Notes: generated by a model from the sequence alone, not told the origin. A stretch of DNA of 64,000 bases from Luscinia megarhynchos (GCA_034336665.1 JAPFBE010000002.1:32033406-32097405); one strand, 5' to 3'; shown: positions 37,901 to 51,272, numbered from the stretch's first letter. Translations and numbers: made by a program.

Positions 37901-40900
37901 CCCTGTATAATGGGTACCTGTTACAGATATTACAACCTTGCTCCTTTAGAATCCTGCAGCGGCTTAATACAAATATTTAAAGGTAAACCAGACTCCAGAA
38001 TATCTAAAGGTAAATCAGAAGGAAAAAAATGTTTTAAGTAACAAGTCTCTATAAGATAAACCAACCAAATTTAACCAATATTCAATTGCCCTTCTTCGGT
38101 CATTGTGATTTTAAATGGCCCCTTACAATATTTAAAATGTGCACCATTTAAGAAAGATAACACTGCCAAGCAGATTTAAATAGTGATTTTGTGTAACTAT
38201 CATCATCCTGACATGAATCTTTTTAAATTATCTGTTTCAATTTGCTCTGTGGCAAGTTTTCTGGGAAAATTCGGATTTTTCCTTTATATATCTAATCCTC
38301 AAGTGGCTCAGCTTCCTCTCAAGAAGAAAAAAGCAACTAAACAACAATCTTGTCAAAAAAATAAACAAAAAAGAAAACTCACAAGAAAAAAAGAATCTTC
38401 AGAGGGGCTTGGGCATTGTGAGATGTGTAAAATTTAGGTCTCATATTTTTGTGTCTGCATCTGAATGAGTGCACCAACACAATCAATGTTCTCTGATAAA
38501 AAGCTAGAGCAGTCATTGGACTTTGCTGAAGGTAGGGTCTTTGGACTCTTCCACTCTTAGGAGGAAGTCTCTCTTTCTTGTCTGTAAAATGTAAGGCATG
38601 TCATGGAGAAGTCCCTTTTTATGCAGTCATCCAGTGGACTAGAAGAGAGTAAAATACTTTTTATCTTTTTTTTTTTGCTTGGCAGTGATATAAGGCTGTT
38701 GGGAACAAACCTGAATCCCAAAGCTAGGATAGAATTTCTTTCTGTTTGGTAGAGTGAAGTCACTATAGTTTTAAGTAGACAAAGGCAGCATAAAAGTCAG
38801 AAGACAAAGGCTTGAACTAGAACATAATTTATGTGAGGATATTCTTACCAGGGATGGTAAAATCCCACCCCCATGATAAGAATTATGAACACATTGGACC
38901 ATATTGTTGCTATGGTGGCAACTCTGGGTACAGCTGATAATGTTCAGGGCTCATTTTCTCAGAAGAGAAACATGGATGTTGATACCAAAAGCTGAGATGC
39001 TCAAGAAATTTAGGTGCCTCAAGAGCTAGATGGGTCTGGCTACAAAAGGCTCTAAAGACTTACACCCTGAGCATTTGAATTGTCATTAGAATGTCACCTT
39101 GGGCATCCAAATGCCAGTCTGGATATGGACCCATAACCTTAGTGCTGCTAGGCCATGAGAATCTCTCTCAAATAAAGCAGGGTTGCATGGAAGGCATCCT
39201 GAGATAAGTCCCAGCCTGCCACAGAAGCAAGATACTGCTATTCAGCTGATTTACAGTATCTCACAGCTCTGAAAGATAGATGTTGGATGCAATAACCACA
39301 GACATGTTTGCCTTTCTACTGGCTATGACACAATGGGTATAGAAGGAAAGAATATTTGTGATTTATTTAAGAAGCCAGTTGCCATCATCTAGAGTTCTCT
39401 GATTAACACACTGTCGTGGTTTTACAATGAAGATTTCTAACAAAATTTGGGTTACTACCATACCACAGCACAGTAAAAAATGCAGGATTTATATGTAAGA
39501 AGACAAGAAAAAATATTAACCACAGCATCACTGGTATATTTCCAACAGGAATAGAAAAGAAATTTTGAAGGAAAAATAAGTGAAGCCATGAAGGTAAAGC
39601 AAAAATGAAAATAGACTTTTTGCCAAAGCTACAATAAACCACATAGCCTCACTGCTTCTTCTCTTACCATAACTTATTTTCTGGACTAAGAAAAACTGAT
39701 TTAAATCAAATAGAATACTGGAACCAAACAAGTAGACAAATGGCCATTATTATATTATACCTAGAAACTGGAGGATTTTGTTTTGCTAAGTTTCCTAACA
39801 AAGCTCAGGACTCAAATTTTTATTTAGGACTTGAAACTTCTTTGTTTTTTTTTTCTTCTAGTGGTCCTCAAATATTTCTTACATGGCTGTTTCAAATAGC
39901 AAAGCTAATTGACAAATAAGAATGTGAACATCGAGTAGAATTTCAGAAGCTCCTTTATCACTTGGAAATATATTGTGCAACTTAAATCAGGAAGCTTAAT
40001 GTTGTACCCTAAATTTTCTGTGAATTTTGAGCACCCTAAATAATTAAGAAACATGATAAACAAGTGGTAGCATTAGATTAAGTGAAAATGCCATTTTGCA
40101 GATAGATCCCTCAGTTTATCAAAAGATATTGAATAAACTTTTTTTCTACAAGCAATGGTAAATTTCCATATGTGCTTGTAGCCTCATTAGTGAATTATAA
40201 GGCTGCATGGATGGAATTTTACAGTTAATGTAGATTCTACAGCCCATGTGCTACTTCAGTGTTTTTTGAGAAACTGGGAGAGAGACAACAGGGAAAATAT
40301 TTTAGATTTCTTTTAGAAATCCCTGCTTACCTAGTTTCTAAACTCACTCATAAAATCATAGAGATCCATCAGTCACAGTTATTTCTAGGATGCTAGACCC
40401 TTTCACACTTCCTCAGTCTTAGACATCTCAAAGACAAAAATATAAAGTGATCAGCAAGGTGATTAGACAAATAAGCAAGCAGACAAGATGTACAGGGAAC
40501 AAATCACCTCTCCAGGTACGTAAAACTCCTCTAAACAGAAGGCTGTTATCTCAATTAAGCTGTTAAGTCACTTTTTTCAATTGTTTTTTTTCCTTCATCA
40601 AACACTAATGTGTTAAAGAAAAATGTTACTGAGCTATCTTGGAAGTAATTAAAAATATCAGTAGCTGTGCACTGTATTACTGATAAAAATCAGGCTTATC
40701 ATTGCAATGATGTTGTAAAGAAGGAATAATAAAGTACCCATTTTGTAATTTCTGTAAAACAGAACTGCAGCATTATTTATGAGGAAGAGGCAACATGGTT
40801 TTACAGAGCAAACAAATCATAGGGAGTCACACAATGAACCTCTCCCTCACTTTGAATTGTAGATTATGCCACGTTCAAGCACTTATTAAGTATCTGAGCC

Positions 40901-42679
40901 CCAGACTGCATGCCCACTAAACAAACATACAGGCTGAGATGAATTGCTTGAGGCAGAAGAAATGTCCCCACTGAAATCAACAGGCACAGATGCAACACTT
41001 GTTGTGTGACCAACATTAATGTATAAACACACTCTCCTGTTCCCTGTCACTGAGTCTGTCAGGCATCCCCCGGAGGCACAAGGAATGCTTGCTACTGTCA
41101 CAGTGCATAAAACAAGTCTGAGCATCCCTGTTTCCCACCTTGTACTGCTTCTTCCACTCCACTGTTAGTACTTCATTGGAGGGCTGCAGGTCTGGCTCTC
41201 CAACAGGGCTGGAGTGCTCCAGATTTGGTGCACAGTACTTGGATTCTCAAGGGTCTTGCTGTGACACTGCTTTAGCACTGCATTAGAACTTCCAGGCTGT
41301 CTCAGCTCTTACTGTGCTTTAGATTTCCAATAGATGCTTCTGATGGATGTCCTCCTTGACAGTCCATGAACTCTGCTGCAGCACCACAATCAGTAGCAGG
41401 CCCTGTAGACTTACAGAAAAGACCCAGTTGAGACTGATGTTGTAAGTCCCTCACTACACATCTACCAGCATTATCATTATATGGACAAAAATAAACAGCT
41501 CAGATTCTGTGCTATATACTGTTAATGAATTTAATATTAATTACACTTGTCAGGTTAAGAGGTCATCCCCAGCCTGCTCCTTGGGGCAATGAAGTTGAAA
41601 ACGGCATTTGAAGATTCTGCAAATTTTAGCTTACTGTTGCAAAATAAATCACTGTGACAAAGTAATGCAAACTCTGTCTTACCTTGGAGAGAGAAGTAAA
41701 AAGTCTCAAGAGAGAAAAGTTTTGTGGTTTGTTTGGTTGGTTTTTTTCTCTTGCCCTTCAGTACAGAGGCTTTGTTTATTTGAACTACACCTACCAACGT
41801 GTGTAAATGATATTCTGGTCATTTTATCCTGACCTTCATTCTTCTAGGAGCATCTTTCCTGTCTTCCATTTAGTTCTAGTAAATGACTAGTGTCTTGTGG
41901 AATTTAGAAGGATTAAATCCATGCAGCAAGAAAATAAACTGTCATAGCACAGCAAAATGTAGAGTCTAATAAAAACCTGTATCAAAACACGAAAGCTCTC
42001 ACTAAGAATTTTAGATCATAAGGCTTGGCTCATTGTTTATTCAGACTAGGAGGCCGTTCTGCAATTGTAAGATTGACAGATAAATAAACACAATAACATC
42101 TGATAAATTTTCAATGAGGAAAGAATTGAAACTTTTTGATCTTATTTTCTTTTTCAATCATATTTTTCATCGTTTGGTGCTGCCAGAATTGTTGTTGATT
42201 GCAATGACCCTAACTAGTATTGTGAAAAAAATGCAGTGTATTTCAAAAAGAACTTTCATCCTATATAGCCATCTTAATTACTAGATTGAGCTTCAAATGC
42301 TGGATGCTAAGTAAGTTTTCTCAAATAGGTTTGAATCATCAGTTGTTTAAATCACCTGAGCAGATTCTTTTCTTTCTACCTGCTTCCAAGTAACATCTTT
42401 CCTCCACAAACGTCCCCATAAGAATCATAGGGATTGTAGCCCTGAAAAAAAATATTGTTGTCTTTTGAAATAAAGAAATTTCTGGTGAGAATAAAGTGTA
42501 AGTTAACAAAGAGAAAAATTAACATAATAGATGGAAAAGAGTCAAAAACATATCTGTAAAGTCCTTCTTCTTAAACCTATTAGAGTTCTCTGAAGGGATT
42601 AAAAACAAATGGATAAAATCCAGTTGCTTTACAGTAAACTAAGCAGTACAATGATGTGTAAGCCAGGAGATAAGGTCCT
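34903..42679. other. Unique non-coding sequence, no gene seen
   Basis: Long AT-rich interval. 35180-35420 and 40520-40800 have dense TAATT, ATTA and AACAAAG words of the kind found in developmental enhancers; this is compositional and not proof. A TGTCGTGGTTTTAC word at 39413 resembles the start of bird ERVL-type LTRs, but the following sequence does not continue the match convincingly. Open frames are at most about 93 codons and unrecognisable. Confidence 0.6.
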
Positions 42680-43530
42680 TACTTGCACTCAAGTCAGGAA
42701 ATGTACAATGTGAGGGACCAGTCTGTTCTAGCAAGGAAGGAAAGAATGATAACTTTGGGATCTGTGCTCTTCCTCGTATTTTATGAACAACATGAAAAAA
42801 AATACAAGATAAGTGGTGGCTGAATACATTATTGGTACTAAGTTATTTGGACCAGCAAAAAAGGGGGCCAATTTTAAAGAGGCCTTCAGAGGATAAATGA
42901 CATTATAATAATTTGTATTTGAATTTCACTGTAGATAAGTTTGAAATGATAGACAGAAAATAGTGTAATCTCATCTATAAAATGATGATAAGCTTTGAAT
43001 TGCTGTTATCAGTCAAGACAACAAGAATCTTGCAATTAAAATGTTTATTCAGTAGCACTATGGTCTTTTCTATATTTCTTCCCACATATTTTTGAATGGT
43101 GCCTATGTGTGACATAGTTCACTTACAGCTAGAAAAATGTGAAATTCTGATTCTTTCATCTCCGTAAGGATATTAACAAAGTTCAGAGAAGGACCATAAA
43201 TTACATACATACAGAATGAAGAGCAGGTCAGCAAAGTAGAACAGATCAATTTGGAAAGGAGGTAGCTGAAGACAAATATGATACATGTTCACAAAACCAG
43301 CAGTGTCACACAGCAGTTGGGTTCCAATTCAAGAACCAGGAGGCATACAATAAAAACAGTATGAGGAGCTTTCAAGTCAAGCACAAAGAGAAAATTCTTC
43401 CCACAAGTGAAGATAGATCTGTGGAAGTTGTTGACTCAGGTTCTTGTAGGTCCTGTGGTTTTACTTGGATTCCAAGAGAGGTTTGACAAGTCCATAGAAA
43501 AGAAATGTCTGGTGGTGTTAAAGAGAAAAA
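42680..43530 (+). mobile_element. Ancient CR1-clade LINE remnant
   Basis: Heavily decayed non-LTR retrotransposon, identified from three collinear stretches. At 42829-42851 the frame EYIIGTKLFG aligns with the reverse-transcriptase box usually written FADDTKLFG, with both catalytic aspartates lost. At 42921-42950 gaatttcactgtagataagtttgaaatgat matches the segment following that box in old amniote copies (N-F-x-x-D-K-x-x-x-M). At 43392-43500 the attcttcccacaagtgaag..gtggaagttgttgactcagg..ggtttgacaagtccatagaaaagaaat run matches the C-terminal and 3' part. Stops and indels occur throughout and there is no usable frame. The boundaries are approximate. L2 or another CR1-related family is possible instead. 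Confidence 0.65.
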
Positions 43531-46063
43531 AGTTTCTTTTGGAACTGGAAATTCCTTAGAAAGATATTAGGGCTAAATATATCATATACAGTTCCCCTAT
43601 TCCTTAGCAATGTCCTGTGGCAGCTGTTGAAGGCAAGAATTAGATCTTGGTGTGTCATTTTTGGTAAACACAATCAGTGGGTCAGTTACAAGTGTTTCCA
43701 TCAGATCTGCATTTGAATGTCCAAACAAGCTGGAAGAGGCCCCCATACCCTCAGCTGTTGTGATTGAGGGAGTGGTGATAATTTTTTCAGATTGATAGTC
43801 ACTCTTTCATTCCAGATGAATTTAACAGATCACCTATAACCTTCTATAATCCTGGATTTCATTTTAGAACTCATTTATCCCTAGGAGCTGGCTGGTTCAT
43901 GAATCACCAAGTACATTGTCACACTGAGCAAAGAGCATCTATTCCCTGCACTTACACAGGCTGCAAATTTTGGATTTGCATATGTGTGCAACTTGAATCA
44001 CTATGGTAAAAATTAACGCAATTAATTATTGCAATTAATGTGATGAATGTAAAGAGGAGTACGTCTTCAAAGATCAAGTACTCAATCTGGGAAACATTTT
44101 TCTCAATAGTTTAAAACCTCTCACTTTTTACAAACACTTTTGAGTTAAAAGTTTTTTCTTTCATGACTGTCTAGCTTGTTTGGAATAATGAAACAGTTTG
44201 AACCTAATAAATCTTATCCAAAAATGCAATGATATGATGATAGCTGTTTTATGTGTGTGCTCCAAGCCAGACATTCTAACATTGAATTTCAAATCTTTTC
44301 CTTTAATGACTGTTGCTTTATTAATTCAGTTTCCTCCCTCAAAAAAGTACTGTGTAAAAAGGCTGCTTTTTAAAAAGAAACAATCTGATATGAATACTGA
44401 TGATTATTAAATCTACAATAAAGACATTTTGTTCCCAAAGACCCTATGGGGGAAAAAAACCAGCATATTCTAAAAAACAATATTGCAAGAAATATCCTTC
44501 AAATGAGTTCCAATATTTTTTACTAGACCCTAGTATTGATCAGTAGAAAAATGTTTTCCATTTGGTTATATCAGGTTTGATGAATGGATGAAGTAGTGAA
44601 CTGTTTGAATGGAAAGAACTTCTTTTTTCCACGGACCTGCTCTTCTGCATGCCTGTGCCTGAGAACAGCACATCAGAAAGCAGCTTTAAGTTTGACAATT
44701 TAGGCTGGAATCTTGAGTATTTTCAGATCAGGATATGATTCCTTAGAAACTATGCAAGAATTTGGTACCTACTGGTGAAGAAGTCAGAAAAAAAAATTTG
44801 GCTCAAAACAGTAAGAAAGAAAAGATTAGATCTTTTCTTGGGTCACTCTTTTTTAGACCCAGAAAAGAGCGTCTTTTTAGGGTCTTTTTTAACCAAATAT
44901 GTCAAGTAAAAAAAAAAAATTACATTCTAGACCTACCTTCTTCTAAATTAAAGAGTAGTTTACAAAATCTTTTAAAACATAAATAAATCTAGAAAAATCA
45001 AAAAAACCCCCCAACAAACAAACAAATTTAAAAATGCAGGTACAAACAATTCTGACAAGAATTGAAAAATCATTTTCCAGCAGTTCATGGTATACATACC
45101 AGTGTGACAAAAGGGGAGCCATTTTGTTCTGAGAGAAAGAGCGAATAAGAAAAAAATAAGATTAAAATATACAGAAAAAATCCTGTGAAATATCTATTTT
45201 CCTTCTTATTATGACTGGAAAACCCAACTAGTTGAGTTAGAATATGTAGAGATTAAAAATTACTACTCTACCTAAAGAGTAGAATCAGTGGAAATAGCAG
45301 GAGACATCTGGGACATTTCATTAATTATTTGTTCAGCAGTTATCTTCAGCCTAATGTATAAAGACATGTCAAAGATTGTGAGCCAAAATATGACTTGTTT
45401 CTGTTCTGCTTCCCATGAAATAGATGTTTGTTTCCTTTTTCTCTTTTCTTGTCTTACACTGATGCTTCTCATTAGGCGTTAGCCTTGATCTATGTATGTC
45501 ATCTGGTGTACATGCTCTGCCATGTAGATGAGGAACTCCACTGTAATTTACCATGGTTAGTCATAATGTAGAACACATCAACTGGAAATAGCTTCCATTT
45601 GGCTCGGCACATTCTTCAGCAGTTAAAGCATTTGGGGATTGTTACCAGAAATGCTGATACTATTTCTCCAGAAAACCAACTTCCGTTAGCTGTGTAATAT
45701 TTTGGCTTGCATTGTAAGTTCTGTATGTTGAAGTTGACATACTATCATGACATATTCTGCCTTTTTTTGTTTGTTTGTTTGTTCTTAAGAGCTAGGCTAT
45801 TTCTTCATGTTGTTCTAATTCTGGGTTATACATTTGTTGCTTTGCAGGACATGGAAATGCTATGTAAAAACCTGCACAGATCTGAACAGTCAAGAGATAA
45901 GCCACACTAAAACATGGAATTCTGCCTCTATATTTCAGTAACACTCAAAAAAATAACTACCAACATAGAAATGTAATTTACAGGGAGTTGTTAAAATTTT
46001 GAAGCCTCCTCTTTACCACGATTTTATTTTTTAGTATTGTATATTATTTCTTTATTCTACTTC
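43531..46063. other. Unique non-coding sequence, no gene seen
   Basis: AT-rich. A direct repeat GCAATTAA-TTATT-GCAATTAA lies at 44018-44038, a CAAA run at about 45013-45027 and a TTTG run at 45762-45783. 44839-44890 shows a GGGTC..GACCC pair around a T-rich loop. No exon recognised. Confidence 0.65.
45762..45783 (+). repeat. (TTTG)n microsatellite
   Basis: Seven T's followed by four GTTT units. Simple repeat of the same type as the one near 6.5 kb. Confidence 0.9.
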
Positions 46064-46088
46064 TTTTTTTTTGGGGGGGGGGGAGGGG
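46064..46088 (+). repeat. T9-G11-A-G4 homopolymer junction
   Basis: Nine T's run straight into eleven G's, one A and four more G's. This is the longest G run seen in the window and stands out against the AT-rich background. A continuous run of this size can form a G-quadruplex, alone or with the following G4. Confidence 0.9.
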
Positions 46089-47631
46089 ACTTCTTTTCAG
46101 AAGCTTTTTGGATCTTTTTTAATAATGTAGTCCCACAAAGCGAAGGAATGCAGTTTGCCAGCTGGGATGCAATGCTTTCATCTTTGAAACTTTTTGCAAA
46201 AGTATAGTTTAATTCAGACATCTACTGATCAAGAAGCCATTGCTTAAAACCAGAATTAAAATACCAGTTTTTAGTTGTTTGTCTATTCTATAAAGAGTGA
46301 AAGTGGAGAAAGAAAACATGTTAATTGAAAGAACATTTCCAAAGCATATGAGGGGAATATTGCTCTAAAAATTCACCATCTTTAGCATATTTCTCTTCTG
46401 ATTTGCAAATCAGCAGTGAACCTGATATATTATCAGACATTGGGTCTTGGAGGATGAAAGCAGGAAAACTGCAACTCCTTCCTTCAGGAAAAGAATCAAG
46501 ACAAGAGAAGAAATAAGAAAGACTGAATGGCTCTAATCATGACCATCAGACATCTGCAAATCAGACCAGCCAGGAGCTTTAATTGTGAGGTTCCCAGAGA
46601 CAATCCACTTTCATTGATCAGTAGCTACTCAGAAAGAGCAGAGTCATGAATGTAATACCATAATCCTGATGGCTGAACATCTCCAGAGGGTAGAGTGAGG
46701 ATTCATTTAAAGCTGTTCAAACAAAAACGGTGATAGAAGAGAGTTGAGAGTGTTTTTGTTTTTTGTTTTTTGTTTTTTGTTTTTTTACTTTGATATCAGT
46801 TTACAAGGCAAAGTATAAATCAAATTGAATATCTTCAATACATTTAAAAAGACAAGGTGGCTCTTGATCCTCTAGTTCTGAAACTTCTCCACATTATATG
46901 TCTGTACATGCCTACATGCCTAGTTGTAGGAAGGGGGAATCTCAAAATCCAGCTAACCTTCCTTTAGGTTTCAAAATCTCTGAAGTTCAAATGTGCCTGT
47001 TCTTGGTTTGATTTATAACTGTGTAGGTGGGAAGGTGCAGCTGCTCTGAAATTCCAATGATGATTCTGGCTTAGATTTAGCCTTTCTGAAATAAATGGAT
47101 TTTGAATCAGGCCAATTTCTAACTGATGATTTTCAACAGCTGTGGAAATGGAACAGCTTTAAGACAATAAGAGACAGATGAGAAGGAGGACTCAGGGCTG
47201 CCTTGTAGCTATGACCCAACTGAAATGGAATAGCTGAATATCAAAAAATACCAGTCAAATATCACTGTCCAGTGGAAAAGAAGGTTGGCCTCATTTTGAT
47301 GAAGGATAGGAGTACCCTGAAGCCAAGTATAGAGAAGGCTATGAAAGTACAGAGATTCCATCACTTAATTTAAAATTTTTTAATTCTCCACAGGTTGAGT
47401 AATTTCTCTGCAAGACAATATATGCCATGAGAATATAAGTAGAGGTTACAGAGTAGAGGGCTGTTCAGGCTGAGGAAAGATGAAATATTTGTTTCCTAGC
47501 CTATACATTCCCTTCTTTTTCTACATGGGCTGCTGTTATTCATACCAAAAAACCTACCCAAATTCCTCTTTTGCAATCACAATTCAGTCCTTATATTCAT
47601 ATGTAAACATTATGGAATTTCTTAATTCCTT
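46089..47631. other. Unique non-coding sequence, no gene seen
   Basis: Apart from the GTTTTTT repeat listed separately, nothing recognisable. The sequence is AT-rich with no frame above about 60 codons of interest. Confidence 0.7.
46752..46786 (+). repeat. (GTTTTTT)n heptamer repeat
   Basis: Five successive G-plus-T units with T lengths 5, 6, 6, 6 and 7. The 7-base period suggests slippage of an A/T-rich unit. Confidence 0.9.
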
Positions 47632-48672
47632 ATTGTTGGAAGGGACCCATGAGGACCATTGAGGACCCATTGAGGATCATCCAACTCCTGTCCCTACACA
47701 GGGCTCCCCAAGTATCACACCATGTGCCTGACAGCATTTTCCAAACCCTTCCTGAGCTCTGTCAGGCTTGGCTGTGACCATTTCCTTGGGGAACCTGTTC
47801 CAGTGCCCAAACACCCCCTGAACAAGAAGAAACTTTTGATGTAACTCTTCTTAATATCCAACCTGAACCTCCCATGGCACAACTTCGTGATGTTGTGAAG
47901 AGTGAAGAGATCAGTGTCTGCCCCTGTTCTTCCTCTCACAAGGAAGTTGTAGACTGCAATGAGCTCTCCCCTCGGTCTCCTCTTCTCCAGGCTGAACAGA
48001 CCAAGTGACCTCAGCCACTACACACAGCTTCCCCTCCAGAACCTTCACCATCCTTATCATCCTCCTTTGGATGCTCTATAATAAATTAGTGTCTTTTTTA
48101 TGTTGTGGCACCCAAACCAGCCCCCAGCACAGGAGGTGAGGCTGCCCCAGCTCAGAGCAGAGCAGGACAATCCCCTCCCTTGCCCAGCTGTGATGCTGTG
48201 CCTGATGCCCCCAGGACAGGGCTGGCTCTCCTGGCTGCCAGGGCACTGCTGGCTCATGGTCAGCTTGCCATGGACCAGAACCCTCAGGTGCCTTTCCATG
48301 GCACTGATTCCCAGCATCTCATTCCCCAGTCTGTACATTCATCCAGGGTTGCCTTACCCAACACTACTCCTTGTTGAACTTCATATGGTTGGTGATTTCT
48401 CATCTCTCTGATTTGTTAAGGTCTGTCTTCAGGGCCTCTCTGCCCTCAAGGGAGCCAACAGCTCCTCCCAGTTTAGTGTCACTGGCAAACTTATTTCATA
48501 TTTTTTCAAGTCCCATGTTGAAGAGCACAGGGCCAAGGATGGGGCCCTGCAGAACCCCACTAGTGGCAAGTCATCAGTCTGACATCACCCCATTCACTGT
48601 AACTCTTTGTGCCCAACCTATGAGCCAGTTGCTCACCCATTGCATGGCATGGTTGCCCAGCTGAGTGCTGGA
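47632..48672 (-). mobile_element. CR1 LINE, 5'-truncated, about 1 kb, with reverse-transcriptase remnant
   Basis: Minus-strand CR1. From low to high coordinate it reads as the 3' region (ttggaagggacccatgagga), then the C-terminal coding part (minus-strand GRFRLDIKKS near 47830-47860), then YRLGNEM and LVHGKLTMSQQC near 48250-48330, matching the usual YRLG..EKDLGVLVD..MSQQC of CR1 ORF2. The RT catalytic box at 48471-48490 reads KFASDTKLG, so the first of the two aspartates is serine; further up, VLQGPILGPVLFN appears. Frameshifts split these pieces, so the copy is dead. A small internal duplication of cattgaggaccc lies at about 47655-47680. The terminal tail octamers are absent, and the 5' side breaks off within the RT domain, the usual CR1 truncation. 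Confidence 0.93.
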
Positions 48673-50718
48673 CAATACATAAGAGCTATAACTATTATGA
48701 CTTTTTTTTTTTTATTCTTGGAATCGAGAACTAGAAGAATGTAAAAGTGTTGCTTATCTCTGATTTTAATAATTGGAATATTAATTCTCGTAAATAATTT
48801 GGGAATTTAAAAATATCTTAGTATTTGATTAAGAAAACTGGCAGTAGTCATCATTGCAGATAAACACAGCATAACGATATCTTTTTCTATTAGAAAACCA
48901 TTTTTAAAATATCGGACACAATAAGTATTTCTATTTCATCTTCTAAAAAAATCTAACACAGTTTAGATGAAGACAACAAATTCTCATAATTTCTTTGAAA
49001 AAGCAAATCAAACCGAAGAATAAAAACATAATTCTTGCATCAGGTAAATCCATCAAAATCTCGGGAAACCCATTTTTGGCAGAATGCAGGAGTCTACCAG
49101 TATGAATTCTTGAAATGAGATATTATTCTCTACAACAGAGTTACTCTGCAGTAATTGAGTATCATTATATAAAACATGCTGAGATGCTCCGAGTTGTAAT
49201 ATCTGCTTAATGAACCAATTTACATAACTTGCTAGTTTAATCAAGACATTCTGAGCATCAAATATATTTTCATCATCTTTCCTCCAGTTGAGCTGTCTCT
49301 CTAACTTCTCTTCTCCCAGTGAAAGTCCATTATCCACTAAGAAGATTAGCTAAATCCATTTTTGTCTGGTTTGAAATAAAAAGCTCATAAGGATACAACT
49401 AATCAAAGTGTACTAGCATAATGAAAGTCCATCCTATTGTCTTTTTATCTTGGGAAGTTTTGTGGTAAGCTTTTTCTTTTGCCAGACATCTTCTTTACTG
49501 AGCTTTTTGTTCTAAATTTGACTTAAGCACCAATGATTCAAGCAAAGTATGATGGTAGCTCTCCATTTCTTTCTTGTCCAGCTCTCTTCTCCATTATGGA
49601 AACTGTAGAGTCCTATCCTGGGCAGGCTGTAGAGGAATATCACACTTGTTTCAGGTTTGGTGTGCTGGATGGAGTAGTGGAATCAGAACCTGTGTGCAGA
49701 ACACTTTCTTCCAGTGTTCTGCACTCCTGTTATCATGCAGAGAACTAGAGAAGCTGCAGGTTTCTCTTACCTAGTACTAGACTGTAAAGTAGAAATATAT
49801 AGTTACTAATTCCCTTTAATAGCCTAACTACTGCTTACACAATAGACTGTGTATTTTGCTTCTCCATGCTTCCTAGACTAAAATTAAGATTTAATTGTAT
49901 CACACTTGTACCAAAGTGAAAGTGTGAGTAAAGCCATCTCCATTACACTGTAACACACCTTGATGTATTTCATGATGAAAACTGGAAAGGTCATGGCCTA
50001 GCACTGCCTAGAGCATGACATACAGTTCACATCCCAAAGGAAAATAAATTTGGATTATTGTGTTTCAGTGCTTATTCTGGATTTAAGCTACAGGATCTGG
50101 TGGGTTGTTTTTTTTTCTTTGTCCCTGTCATGTCAAAATTTGCCATTAGGTGACTGGAAACATCAAGAAAATCCATGTAGAGGTGTGCAAGTCTCTTCCT
50201 TCAGTCACTGAGTCAGTATTCCCATGGAGCTCAGCTCAGCCCTATTCAGCACACATAACATTTACATTTCAGAGGATGACTCACAGTTTAGCTAGCAGAA
50301 AGATAATCTGTTAGGTGAGTCCTTTTTGCTGTAATGATAAGAAATCTCCAGACTCACCAGAAAGACTTATGAACCAGATTATACTAGGAGGATTCATAGG
50401 CTCCAGCAAATTCACAGCCCCAAGGCAATAACTTTTACTTTCATCTGCTGGCTGAAGAAATAAGGAACTGATGAATAATTGCCCTTGCTGATCAGTCTCA
50501 GTGACAAATTTCAAGAAAGAAATGGATTCCAATTAAAAGTCATGTTCTTCAATGCACTCCTGAAATCCAGAAAAGGGTATAAGCAGTAGAGAAAACCAAA
50601 AACTCCACTAGAATCTCTTTAAAAGTAATAATCAGACTTTAAATACCAAGCCTGATGGGTTTTTTTTCTTTTTTTCAGTTAGTATTCAAATATTTAAAAA
50701 CATCAGCTGTTTCTACAA
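48673..50718. other. Unique non-coding sequence, no gene seen
   Basis: Begins with a T12 run at 48702-48713 shortly after the CR1 end, then AT-rich unique sequence. The two overlapping frames at 49533-49774 have no family similarity. A T-rich pair of runs lies near 50660-50680. Confidence 0.65.
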
Positions 50719-51272
50719 TTTTAGCATGGCTGTCTGCATTGCGTTTGTGATTCAATGGTGACTGCAGGGAAACTTAATGAGCTGTCAACTGCACGGGCAT
50801 TTTTTGTGTTTTCTATCTCTTGTTCTTATTGACCACTTCTGGAATGCATTATGATTTTTCCATATGTTTTCATGGTCTTCCACCTTTTCAATTCCCTGTG
50901 TGAGTAGCACCTTGATATTTGTATGCAACTCCCTCCCATGGCACAACAAAGTTTCTTCCAACAGTTTGGGAAATAAAATTGTACCTCTAGAAATTCCTTA
51001 AACAGCACCTAATTTACTTGCTAATATGAATATTTAAAAAAAATATTAGCTACTCCTTTCAATCTTACACTGTGATTTAAATCTCATCTATTTCTTATTC
51101 TGAAGATTTATGTAATCTGGATTGTGCTGGAACAGCTTAATGGTCAGATCGTCTTGTCCTAGACTATGAAGAGACAGTGCTAATGGCTGTTTCAGAAGGG
51201 CTGGAAGTTCACAGGTATTCAAAAGCACATTTTCTACTCGTATATTCTTCTAACAGCAATTGCAGAGGATTG
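50719..51272 (+). repeat. Direct repeat copy A (diverged duplication with 52741-53330)
   Basis: About 550 bases that align collinearly with copy B. Shared blocks include attttagcatgg, gtgactgcagggaaact, ttttttgtgttttctat, ccttttcaattccctgtgtg, aaatctcatctattt, tttatgtaatct, gctggaacag and gtcctagactatgaag. Substitutions are scattered and indels few, so the copies are clearly homologous but old. No open frame is conserved between the copies, and neither looks like a known transposon to me. Confidence 0.85.

Noticed and set aside
40360..40400. aaaatcatagagatcc as a CR1 tail
   Set aside because: The match covers only about ten bases and the following sequence does not continue like CR1.
48100..48411. 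Overlapping plus-strand open frames of about 90-103 codons
   Set aside because: They read the CR1 copy backwards; the real coding sense of this DNA is the minus strand, and that copy is broken.
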